NCBI GenBank assembly: GCA_009869945.1
Contig: WIXG01000270.1
Coordinates: forward strand, 46,919-110,918
Length of the DNA stretch: 64,000 nt
DNA from: Mesaphorura yosii
Taxonomy: Eukaryota; Arthropoda; Collembola; Poduromorpha; Tullbergiidae
Direction of reading: 5' to 3'
The notes beneath the pieces are model-generated. The model made no database searches, was not told where the DNA came from, and worked only from the letters and a program-made list of their open reading frames with translations. Position numbers and translations under genes: made by a program. Positions 22,619 to 34,029 of this stretch are shown here, in pieces (position 1 is the first letter of the stretch; each line of letters begins with the position of its first letter).

Positions 22619-24885
22619 ATGGACAAGATTTTCAAGCCGGATCAACGAAAGTGGATCAGCCCATTAATTAGCTTGAAGGAGCGAGCCAAGATCATGCAGG
22701 CAATGGCTGATACACCACTGCCACTTGTTCCAGGCGATAAATGTGGTCTCGATTATGTTCCACCGCCTTCTCCTCCAGAAGGGATGGAGACACGCGAACT
22801 TGCTTCGAAACGCGAACAATATGAAAAGGACGTTCAAAATCTTGTTGACCTGATTGTCAAGCCGAAAGATGCTGGCTACTGCAACATGGACGAAGTCAAC
22901 GCTTCCCTTGCAAACTTGGCTCAAACGTCGAAAGAATTCGATTCGCTGAATATTGATTACTCGAGCAGCGAGAGTGAATCTGATGACAAAGGAGAACCCA
23001 CTACTAGCGACAGCGACGACTCAGAAGCTTCCGTTTCTGAGGACGAAGAAAAACGGGACGAGACTTCATGCATGGATAATCCGGAGGGCATGGAAGGCCA
23101 ATTTCCAAGTCACGCCGTGGATTTGATAAACAAGATTAAATCTATCAAAAGGGACAGGGAACCCGAGTCACCAGAAAGGGAGCCTTCGACCATGGGCTCG
23201 GCCGGCGCTGGTGTCGGCGGTGCTGGCATCAACGAGATTCTCGACGAACGTGACCGAAAGCAAGATGCGGAATTTGCAACATTCTACGACTACAACACGG
23301 CAAAGGCTCGGGAAAGGGCCAGGATGGCATTGAAGCGAGAAGAACATTTGCATGTCGGTGCTGGTATGCTGAAGCGCGAGGAGTACCATGCGATGGCCAA
23401 ACGCACAAGGTAACCTCTCATTTACGAGTTGGTATCGGTTAATTGATAAAAGTTAAATGTGTACTGAGTTTGAATCTCAACTTGTTTCAGCTCACTCTTG
23501 GCATTTGATAAACATGAAGTTATGGTCGACGATTGTGTTTCAAAACAATGTGAAATGCCTATGCTTGCTGGACCCGTTCCACATAAGGCGATTCGGAAGT
23601 TGTCCACGTTGGCACTCTACACTTCCCTGTCTGATGAGCCTGGAAACTTCCAGTGGAAATCGACTCATGTTATGGAGCAGTTGACTGCAAGCCAACAAGC
23701 TGAAAAGCAACTGATGGTGAGTCTGGTCGTTGTTGCTTTCCTGGTTTTCCTCTTGAAATTTGATGACCATGAATGGCATTTGGTATTGTATTGTAAAAAA
23801 AATTGCTGATTAACAGCGGCAGTATCAAAGAGAGGGCCGGCGCATGAAGAAAATGTTTCCACCGGAAGAATTTATATTGACTATTTCATTCTATCAGCCG
23901 TCGGAGCTTGCAACTTATGACTTAAAATCGTAAGTGCACTCCTACTTTTCCGCCACTTAAGAGCCGCTAAAATACAAACTTAATGCCTTAAGTGCTCCGG
24001 AACCAAAGCCAGGACTTGAAATCGAAGTGCTGGGGAGCCACACTCTCAACGACCTGAGAAAACTGTTGTTTTGTCAGCGAAATTACGCTTGTACTAAAGA
24101 ATGCAAAGAATTCAAGAAATGGACCACAATTGATGAGGCGATGGACCGATTCGGAGATGATTTGGCTATGGTACGTCCTGAAAGTCACACTCAAACATGC
24201 CTGTCTCTTGCCTGTTTTGTGTTTTGACAATGCAGAAGGTTTGCAAAGGAGACGTCATGTACATCCAAGACAGTTGCTACACTGACGGGAGTGCCGAGGC
24301 AGAAACCCATTTCAAGAAGGTCAGATCTTGGATTGAGGGTGTGCCAAACGCAGAAATTGGAGGGTATCAGCCAAAGTCGATGAGCAAGACAAAGTTTTCC
24401 GATTTGGAGGTTCGCTTCGGCTACCCGTACTTGTACTTGCACCAGGGAGACTGCGAGCACATCATCGTCTTCACTTCAATGAGGTAAAAGAAATTACTTC
24501 CTGGCCTAGTTAACAAGTTAAAATGCTTTGATCGTCGAATCTGTGTCCAGACTTCCCCGTCCTGTGGAGTTTAGAACTTTTCCAAGACATGAGGTCACTG
24601 GAAAGTATACAACGAAGTTTTGCCGCATTGACAAGGAATTTATGGCTCGGTGAGTATTGAGATTTAGGGAATAAATGTGGCTGCTGAATCTCAAATCCTT
24701 GTCTTTGGTTTGTTACCAGTTGGATCGTTTGTGGCTCGGATCGCTTTCCGGAAGACCCGATTTTGCTGTGCAACTCCTGCGTCCAGGAGTACTGCTTCAC
24801 GAAGCCTAGCGCCCCGGACCAAAGCGGAAACAAGATTGGAAACTTCAAAATCTTCCCATTTCTTCAAATCACAGCCTTCGTTTAA
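22619..24885 (+). CDS. SNAPC3: snRNA-activating protein complex subunit 3
   Basis: SNAPC3 is the DNA-contacting core subunit of the complex that binds the proximal sequence element of snRNA genes and recruits Pol II or Pol III. Exons are 22619-23409, 23491-23716, 23817-23929, 23993-24170, 24236-24483, 24551-24649 and 24720-24885, in frame to 606 residues. Family blocks lie in the C-terminal half: EIEVLGSHTLNDLRKLLFC, FSDLEVRFGYPYLYLHQGDC followed by EHIIVF, and a Cys-rich end (CGSDRFPEDPILLCNSC, GNKIGNFKIFPF). The protein is about 190 residues longer than human SNAPC3 (411). The extra part is at the N-terminus: a Pro-containing head (LDYVPPPSPPEG) and a Ser/Asp/Glu-rich acidic stretch around residues 115-150. 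The downstream neighbour is in the same orientation. Confidence 0.92.
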
Positions 24886-24966
24886 GCGAGTTTGGACAAA
24901 TCTGACAAAATTACCAGACTTCTATTACAAATTTTAGCTAATTGCTAATTTACTTATTTTCTGTTT

Positions 24967-24972
24967 AATAAA
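24967..24972 (+). terminator. Poly(A) signal of SNAPC3
   Basis: AATAAA about 80 nt after the stop codon. Confidence 0.65.
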
Positions 24973-26137
24973 ATGACTTTCGTTTTTGGTTGACGCGTCT
25001 TTGTGGGTTGAACTCGCCATTTCCATTGCATGACACTTTGCACTTTGTACAGCACGGACTTGTTACAAGTAACAAAGCTCAGCGCAATTCACCTGAAAAA
25101 TTTGAAGCATACTTTTCAATGACAGCTGGTTTATGTAACAAGTAATTACAAGTAACGCGTTAAAGTAAACGTTGGCAAAAAAATTCACATGAGAGCGGCT
25201 CGCTAATTGAGGTTAATGCCAACTTGAAGAAGCTGAAAATGTGATAAGGGCATTTACATTGTGTGAGATGATTTTGAAGGCCGAGCTTACTTGGCCAGAA
25301 GCACTTAAAAATTGAGATGAGCATTTGTTCAGAATGACGGAGCAATTCAAGCTAAGCAGTGACAAAAATGAGCTGCTAGACTTTTCGCAATTGAGATTGA
25401 GACAGCTGATAAGCAGTAAATCAGTCATTATGTAACGCCAAAACTGAAAGCGTGCCGACGAAGGTTAATTCAACTAATTTGACGAAGAAGACAGAAAACT
25501 CCAACTACAGTGCGTTGTGCTTGGAAGTTAGACTTTAGCCGTAATTACGAATTAGGCATTTTGTTTTTGTCCAATCTCGGCTGGGTGGACTCAGTTTTTG
25601 TGCCATTACGCAATGGAAGCAACTGAATCGACGTTTTTCTACGGAAAGGAACGGCAAAGTAAATCGCATAAGGATTTTGTACGGAAAAGTCAACCCGCAT
25701 CATTGGAGAGTCTGTGCCAATGCTGGACTCGGATTGAAAATCCCTTTCGGAATGTGCTCAAGCTAAAACCAACTCCCTGACGTCATCAAAGGTTCGAACC
25801 ACAAAGTACAAAAGTTCCGACAGTGTGTGGTTGTCCCTTTCTTCCTAATGTACCTGAAACTAAAGTTGGTGACAGTGAGAACGAGAACGCAATTCTCCAG
25901 GCAGGGTACGGAATAAAAGTCTCAGGCCAACTACAGAAGACTGATACAATTTTGGTCTGATGACAACGTGAAAAATGTGCTATTTAGTCTGAGACCGGCT
26001 GTCCTGGTCCACCTTGCATTGTTACTTTACTACTTTATTTTGGTCAGCTCGCACTCCACATTCAGTTCCAACTCCAGCTTCATTTTATTGTGGTCGTGTC
26101 GTGAAACCGGTGAAGTTTTCACTGTGATTTATTTGCG
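24973..26137 (+). other. Intergenic SNAPC3-lipase, lipase promoter side
   Basis: 1.16 kb without a convincing exon. A perfect CRE-type palindrome TGACGTCA lies at 25778-25785, about 350 bp before the lipase start. An AATAAAAG at about 25911 could be a weak TATA-like element. A GGTTCGAACC at 25791 looks like a tRNA B box but has no tRNA around it. Confidence 0.4.
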
Positions 26138-27684
26138 ATGCATTTTCCAAAACGCATGTCGGTGCCCCAAACTACTGTGATCCGGACCCTGCAGGCATTC
26201 TTCGCCCTCGCTCTGTGCCAGCTTGCCCCTCTGCTAAACTGCGCATCTCCCAGTTTCTTCCAGAGTTCTCGTACTCCAGTCAGAGATTTCCAGGGCTTGT
26301 TGCAGGTGCTCGGGAGAAGCAACGTGAATCCTGTGACGCCTCTCCTGACGCCGCAGGTCATTGAGAAGTACGGCTATGTGGCCGAAAGCCACGAAGTGCA
26401 CACGCAAGATGGCTACATTTTAACAATGCATCGAATTCCGTTCAGCAAACGCGGGTCGCGCCAGCGCAGGCTTCCAAAACCCGTCGTTTACCTCCAACAC
26501 GGACTTTTTGCCTCCAGCTTCGAGTGGTTCATGAACGAAGAGGAGAAATTGTTGCGTAAGCCATAAAACGCGCACTGCACTTCTCCGGCTTTCATCTTAA
26601 CTGTGCTATTTATTCATAGCTTTGAGATTGTCTGATGCTGGTTACGACGTGTGGCTTGGGAACGCACGTGGAAACGCGTACTCGAGGAGACACCGGCGAC
26701 TGACGACCAGGAATCGGGAATTCTGGGAGTTTAGCGTGAATGAAATGGGCAAATACGACGTGCCCGCGGAGATTGACCACGTCCTCAACGTGACCGGCCA
26801 GCCGCAGCTTTACTACATTGGTTTCTCGATGGGCACGACAATGTTTTGGGTGATGCTCTCACACCATCCCGAGTACAACGCCAAGGTCAGGCTCATGACG
26901 GCCCTCGCACCCGTCGTGTACCTCAACAACATGATGGGCTTCCCTCGTTTCCTGGCACCCATACCCGGCTCAGAGCGCTTCCTCAAATTATTCATGGACG
27001 TTATCATGAATGGAGAATTCCTGCCGCCGTGGATGCTCCGCATTTATTACTCTTTCGGAGCCAAATTCTGCTCTTTGACTTACATCGCAGAGACAATCTG
27101 CTCGAATTTGGTGTTTCTCTTCGCCGGCTACGATTTACCACAGACTCAAATTGTAAGAATTCCAGTTCTGTTATACGAGTCGCCTATTTCATTTTTGTGA
27201 GTGTTCTTGCGTTTTCCAGAATCAGCTGCCGCTCTTCTTCAGCCACACGCCGTCGCCAACTTCGACGCGAACAATCACTCACTTGGGCCAGTTTATCAAC
27301 ACGGGACTCTTTCGTGAGTACAATTTTGGCCGGGCGCAGAACCTCCTTCGCTATGGGAGTCCAACGCCTCCTGACTACAAGCTTCAGAACACCAAAGTCC
27401 CCGTGGCGCTGATTTACGGGCCGAACGATGCGGTCGTCAATCCAATGGTAATACTTCGGTTCTACTGCAAATTCTTCCTGTAATTCCAAAATTCTTTCCG
27501 TGTCACATCTTCACTGTTTCCGATTTCGATACAGGACGTTAAAAGGCTTGCCTTCACCCTTCCCAACTTGGTGCTTGACATGCCGGTCAACTTTACATTT
27601 TGGAACCATTTCGACTATCATCTCGGTAGAGATTCGAATGAACTCGTAAACAATCACATACTAGAGCTGCTGTCAAGATTTTAG
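26138..27684 (+). CDS. Acid (gastric/lysosomal-type) triacylglycerol lipase, secreted
   Basis: Alpha/beta-hydrolase of the lysosomal acid lipase/gastric lipase family, which cleaves triacylglycerol or sterol esters. Exons are 26138-26555, 26620-27152, 27220-27447 and 27535-27684, giving 442 residues. The start is at M1 or possibly M7; both precede a hydrophobic signal segment (AFFALALCQLAPLL). The lid-proximal family block is YGYVAESHEVHTQDGYILTM, then VVYLQHGLFASS. The nucleophile elbow is GFSMG (Ser209), after SDAGYDVWLGNARGN. The acid is Asp387 in YGPNDAVVNP and the catalytic histidine is His418 in WNHFDYHLG. The triad is complete and the length is normal, so the enzyme should be active. 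NVTG and NFTF are possible glycosylation sites. Digestive or lysosomal location cannot be told from sequence. Confidence 0.93.
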
Positions 27685-27834
27685 CTAAGCGTAGAATTTA
27701 TAGTGTAAATGGAAACTAGATGATAGATCTCAGCAATGGCAACGCAGAGGACGATGACGTAATTAAGCCCGTGACTAATTCCTTGACTTTTCTCTTGCGA
27801 AACTGAAGTATCAAAACCTGCAACTTGTGTAAGC

Positions 27835-27840
27835 AATAAA
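27835..27840 (+). terminator. Poly(A) signal of the lipase
   Basis: AATAAA about 150 nt past the lipase stop codon. Confidence 0.65.
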
Positions 27841-27920
27841 TTGTGCAATGACGCGACGGTAAGAAGATTAAAAACTATACAAAGTCAATGCCTCGTTGAA
27901 TTTTAATGCAATCCTTTTCT

Positions 27921-27926
27921 TTTATT
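27921..27926 (-). terminator. Poly(A) signal of TFAM
   Basis: TTTATT on the plus strand (AATAAA on the minus strand), about 255 nt past the TFAM stop and 81 nt from the lipase signal. Confidence 0.55.
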
Positions 27927-28178
27927 TACGGTCAAAACCTGAAATTCACAATTTCTAAACTTATCTTACAAACTCAGAATTGTGAAAATGGCGAAGTCTT
28001 TCAAAAAGATCCCATTGTCACAAGCCATACTTGTTAAAAACGCATTCACATGCACATAGAAAAGACTTCTATTGACTGAAGTCTGAATAGTTTCAGTCTG
28101 TCTGAAGACGGCTCTGTATACTTGACGAATTTGACCTGCCCACTGGTAATTCTTTTACCCTGGACTGGAAAGGAACAT

Positions 28179-29295
28179 TCATTTTGAGTGGCGAGTTGTG
28201 GCAGTTGCTTGGGTCAACTGCTTGACTCGAACTAGGTCATCGTTTCCCTGCAAAATGCTCAAAATTTTAGCAATAGCCAATTTGTCAGCTCAGTATGCTA
28301 TAGTTTTTTCTATTCTTTACTTCACTTACTTGCTTTAGCATTTGTCCTTCCCATTTAAGAAGTTCCTTCTTGTACTTTTCGGAGTCAGCTTTGTATTTGT
28401 TCAAAAAGGGCATTTTTTCGGATTCAGGCAGAGTCTTCCACTTGGCACCTTCGACTTTAGCCGCGTTGCGATATTCCTCGAGTCCACTTCCGGGTTTGAT
28501 TTTCGTTTGCAAATACTGCAAGAACGGCGAGGCTGGTTTCTTCGGTTTTCCTAAATCCCGCACCCGTTTCCGGTGCTCCCGTCTCTCTTTTCGGAGTTGT
28601 CTATCAATCTTCTCCTGCTGGGCCGCATCCCTCTCTTCTGGCGACAAGGACTGGTTGTACTTTTCCAGAATTGTGTGATAGGAAGTCAGTTCACTTTTGA
28701 ACTCATCAGCATACTTCTTTTTTGTGGAGTCGTCCAAGCCAGACCATTTCTCCCCGACCAATCTTGAAATTTCTACAAACATCAGAAAGTATGAGAACCG
28801 GTATTTCATAGACTACGAGTCACGCAAGGTCAACGCGACTTACCGATTGCTTTCAGATTTGGATTAGACCTCATAATTTCTGGACGAACTTTCGCCATGT
28901 AACGGAAATATGGAGTCAGAGGCTTCTTCGGTTTGTCATCCCCTTGCGATTGATTGCCGACCAGCCTGTAAAGATACAAGTGACCGACATTAAATATACT
29001 TGTATCAATTAATGTTTCAAAATAACTGATGGTGTTAATTATGATTTACTTTACTAACTGTTGTAGGGTGGGCGTAAGTGTCAATTTCTTAATAGCTTCC
29101 GACAAGCCCGCGAAATTTTCCAAGTAATTTGCATACAGCTTGTACAGAATCTTACGAAACATTCTCCCAACTTCCTCCCCAAATTGCAAAGTGAACCGAT
29201 CGTAAGAATTACCTTGCTTGCCCAATGCTTCCAACAGCACTGGTGCAGAGTCTGAGGCTCTTCAGCCCAGTTGCCAGCCACGTAAACTGATTCAT
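28179..29295 (-). CDS. TFAM: Mitochondrial transcription factor A (two HMG boxes)
   Basis: TFAM coats and bends mitochondrial DNA and activates its transcription. Minus-strand exons are 29295-29213, 28965-28844, 28772-28330 and 28247-28179, giving 238 residues (human 246). The N-terminus (MNQFTWLATGLKSLRLCTSA) is an Arg/Lys-containing, acid-free presequence. HMG box 1 spans about residues 39-107 (KPKKPLTPYFRYMAKVRPEI ... GEKWSGLDD). A charged linker (RKERREHRKRVRD) follows, then HMG box 2 at about 144-210 (GKPKKPASPFLQYLQ ... AKWKTLPESEK). A short tail ends in TRHSK. Intron 1 (28966-29212) contains an open frame in another phase that I could not connect. It is head-to-head with PCNA. Confidence 0.92.
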
Positions 29296-29982
29296 GGCAA
29301 TATTCCTCCACGCGTAGAAATCACGCCCGAATGACACTTGCGAAAATTGGAAATTTGCGGATAGGACCAATTTAACCGGCAGCACGAATCACCACACCGC
29401 TCCGAATCGCGTGTGGAAGGTCAGCGCGATAAAAACGTCGAAGCAGGCGCCTAACTGACTTGATCAGAGCCTTGTCCGTCCTGTGAATTGTGGTCAAATT
29501 AAATTAGAACAATTAATTCAGATTAAAGATGCACTCCAACAACAGGAGATAAGGCCAGTCATCGGCATGTGTTGTTTGCTGTCCTTTTACTTTTTTGTTT
29601 CGCGGTACAAGTTGTATGCATTTCATTCGACTCAGGGTCACGACAAACGCACACACAACACAAGACAGCATGAAGCTTATCAAGTTGACAGAGCGTGCAC
29701 AAACATGAAATCTCTTCCTTGAAACGATTCCGAACCTTTCAAGCGGGTTTTTGCTACCGCGATGGTTGTTTTGCATTCGTCTTTATGCCGTTCGCTCTTT
29801 TTTCTTTTGTTGCACACATTCGTTTCAAACGCGGTTCTCAGTCGTAGCGGATTCCGAGTCCGAGGCAGTTAAGCTATCTTGTATTCTCGTTGAACGAAGT
29901 CATTTAAGTCAGTTTGTGCCTAATTTTTGCTAAAACTCTTTATTTTCTGTGATTAATCGAATCAGCTACAAAAGTAACCGCA
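29296..29982. promoter_or_regulatory. Shared TFAM/PCNA upstream region
   Basis: 687 bp between the divergent start codons of a mitochondrial-DNA factor and the replication clamp. On the minus strand TTTTATCGCGC (29434-29424) resembles an E2F or DRE-like promoter site, but it does not match either consensus exactly. No TATA box was found. Confidence 0.4.
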
Positions 29983-30998
<1,016 letters not shown>

Positions 30999-31148
30999 GG
31001 CAGCACACGTCCGGGCGAAGGTCGCGCCATCGAGGTATTTATATTCCGTGCCTACTGGCTCTTTTTTTTCTTTTTCTCATTAGATCCAAGATTTGGTATC
31101 TACCTTAAGATCCTTAATTCTTCTGTTCAACCAACTCCTTGAATGTTG

Positions 31149-31154
31149 AATAAA
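31149..31154 (+). terminator. Poly(A) signal of PCNA
   Basis: AATAAA 150 nt after the stop codon. It faces the P450 signal 43 nt away. Confidence 0.7.
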
Positions 31155-31196
31155 AATACATCCATTCTCTTCAGAATATTCCCAGGAGCTCATAGA

Positions 31197-31202
31197 TTTA
31201 TT
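31197..31202 (-). terminator. Poly(A) signal of the P450
   Basis: TTTATT on the plus strand (AATAAA on the minus strand), 23 nt after the P450 stop codon. The 3' UTR would be very short and would end next to or inside the PCNA 3' end. Confidence 0.65.
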
Positions 31203-31225
31203 CATTATTCAAGCATAGCTCGTAA

Positions 31226-33015
31226 TTACAGTTCCCTGTTTCTCACAATGACGTTGTAGGGCTTAGGAGCAGTGATGAAAGTTGACGCATTGGGCTGGAT
31301 CGTGTAAGGCTCAAAGGTGGGGTCTTTTTCGACAGAATACTTTTGCATCAAGCTGGTAAAGAAAATGAAGAGCGTATCCTTCGCCAGGGACTCGCCAAGG
31401 CACAGACGCTTCCCACTCGAGAAGGGCATGAACGCATCGTGCTTGATTATTTTTTTCTCCTTGGCGTCAATGAACCGCTCTGGTCGAAACACTTCCGGAT
31501 CTCCCCAGTAGCCTTTGTCGAAGTGGGCGTCGCGAAGATTGGCGAGCACCACAAAGTCCTTTGGAATCTTGTAACCGTGAAATTCTGCGAGTGAAATTCC
31601 AAAGATCAATATAAGCCTGTGGCTGGCGCCTGAACTCAACTTACGTGTTGTCTCCATCATGCTGTGATACACTGAGAAAGGGACCATGGAGCAGAACCGG
31701 TGCACTTCGTGAAGCGTGGCTTCAGTGTAAATCATACTGGCCTTGTCTTCGATGCTAGGAGACCGTGACCCAATCACAGTGTCGATCTCATTCTGGACTC
31801 TGCGCTGGACGTCGGGATACATGAGCATGTACAGCATCGCCCTAAATATCAGGTCAGGGATAGAAATGAGGAGGCTCTTCAAGCTAAGCTGTGTTAATTT
31901 ATCGTACCATTGCATCGTGGAGCTCGTTGTCTCCGCCCCGGCCAAGAACAAGTCTGTCAACACGAGCATGATGTTCATGTCTCCTTCCTCTCCATAAAAA
32001 CTCGAATCTGGGTCGGTGGTCTTTTTCCACTGCGTGATCAGAACGTCCAGGAAGTCTCTGGTCACGTCCGGGTCGTGCGTCTTCTTGTGGTCTTCGACGT
32101 ACCTCCGCACGAGACCCTGCACGCGCGTCCGAGTAGCTATGAAGCTGTCCCAGAATCCCTTCACCAGCAGATCGTACTTGAGAACCCACGGAAAGAAAAA
32201 GACGACTCCCGTCAAATCGGCTCGTTGGAGATTTTCCGTGAAATTATTCACGCAGAAGTTGAAGTCTGGGTCATCGGGCTCGAATCTCGACCCCGTGCAA
32301 ATGTACCACAGCGAATTCAACACCGACGCACTGAACTTGTACTTGAGGGAGATCGATTTGCCAACATTTTCCCTGCAGTGGACATGTAAAATTGATAAGA
32401 CACGAGGCAACATGAAATGATGAAATTTATCGTGAGTGTTGTGCTGGCCAACTCACCCGAAAAATGTCGTCAGCTCATTAACTTCGTGTAGGAGGAGCGT
32501 TTCCATCGTCTGTTTCCCGAATCCAAAGACTCTCAGATTTCTCAGTGCGAATCGGCGCTGCTCCGACCAAGTCGCTCCTTCAGCAAATAGAATTCCTCGC
32601 TTTCGGCCGTGATTTCGGTTCATGCTGACCTCGAAACTGGGTCGACCCAAGAACGGTTCCTTCGTGTACGCCTCAGCAATCAGTTTGTAGTCGTTCAAAA
32701 CAACGACCCTGCAATCAAAATGGTCCAGTTTAAGGTTTATGCAAGGCAAAGGTACAGACGCTCCGAAAATTTGTCAGCTTTAACGCACCCGAAATTTCCA
32801 AGCTGGAGAGAGAAGATTGGCCCATATTTTTGTTTGAACCCTTCAAACACGCGGAGAGGGTTTCTGAACAGAATGAAAGGCAAGTAGCCGACGATTGGGA
32901 GATTCCACATCCAGGGACCAGGAGGAAGGCTCTTGTACTCCGTCCATCGCTTGTACAGGAACAAAATCAGTCCACCAGCCAGGATGGCGAAAAGGAGCTC
33001 AGCAATTGTCCACAT
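31226..33015 (-). CDS. Cytochrome P450, CYP2 clan
   Basis: Haem-thiolate mono-oxygenase of the microsomal CYP2 clan. Minus-strand exons are 33015-32789, 32708-32457, 32372-31908, 31841-31645 and 31584-31226, giving 499 residues. It has an N-terminal membrane anchor (IAELLFAILAGGLILFLY) and a proline hinge (LPPGPW). The I-helix oxygen-binding motif is AGAETT (residues 304-309), the K-helix ExxR is E360-V-H-R363, and the haem loop is FSSGKRLCLG with Cys442 as iron ligand. All catalytic signatures are intact. The clan includes arthropod hormone-processing and xenobiotic enzymes, and I cannot assign the subfamily. Three GCGTG cores lie 24-67 bp upstream of the start codon. Confidence 0.93.
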
Positions 33016-34029
33016 TGCAAATTGTAATCTTCACTTCCGCGTGTCAGAATTGAGTCTGAAGTTTCTGCGTGCGGTTTGCGTGTGAAGGGAATTGGAACTG
33101 ATTGTGGGGGATATCCACCGAGCACCTTTGCACTGATTTGAATGGCATCATGCGGTTTAAACCGATCGCGAGTTTATTCATAGCATTGCATTGTAACGTA
33201 AATTCCCGACAAAGTAATCAGGAGTAAAACCCGGAGGTCCAGAGACTCGGACTTGGCTTGACTTCAATTTCCCCACACGAAGCAATCAAAAGGTACTTGA
33301 GATAAGACAATTGAACAAGATGTGATCGACATGCCTTTCAATTTCTGTTCAACCCGTAGCTATTTTAAGCCAAGCTGCCGCCCTGACCAACTAGAGCCAC
33401 TTGAATTTTTGAATGAATTAATAGCCTTCAAATTAACATGAGCATCAAGTTATCATAAATCAGTCATGCAAACACTGAATTCTGACTGCTCTTGACTCAT
33501 AGTCCCACAAAATTGTGGCACACTTCAATTGCCAGAATCACAAATTCTATTGGGGTACCTTGAACTAGATTGGTTTCCTGTACTTATAAATGAGAATGAG
33601 ATGAGGAATGATAACGGGAAAAGACCACGAATAACCGTTTCATCAGGATCTTATGAAAACAGCATCTTTTACTTTGTTTTGAGATCTTTTGGATGAGCGA
33701 GGCACGTTTGACTTGCACGAATCAAATTTTGGTTTGACTTCAATAACTGACTTGCTTCCCAATATCTTTATCTTTCGTTGACTGAATTTCTTAATTTAGA
33801 GGATAGATCTTGTTCTTATCAGCAATCATTTGACAGAACTGCTTTTGCTATCACCCGTCGCGTCGGTGCCAACGAGGAACGAATAACATTTACCTCGTGA
33901 CTCTTGAACTTGAAATCATCCTTACATTTAATTCCTTAGACAAACGTATACACGTAGATGAACCGAATTCCAGGGTCCGGTAGAAAGTTAGACAGCTCGT
34001 CTGGATCGTGGTGCTTGTGAGAATCCAAA
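33016..34029. promoter_or_regulatory. Divergent P450/BTBD17 upstream region
   Basis: 1.0 kb. GCGTG cores (AhR/ARNT-type) occur at 33039, 33067 and 33078; the last sits in TTGCGTG, matching TNGCGTG. On the BTBD17 side, TATAAA lies at 33585-33590. No exon is visible. Confidence 0.4.

Noticed and set aside
25791..25800. GGTTCGAACC, a tRNA B-box-like sequence
   Set aside because: No A box, acceptor stem or cloverleaf can be drawn around it.
29046..29240. 64-residue open frame within TFAM intron 1
   Set aside because: It looks helical but overlaps exon 1 in another frame and has no splice pair that joins it to the HMG-box exons; TFAM is already normal length without it.
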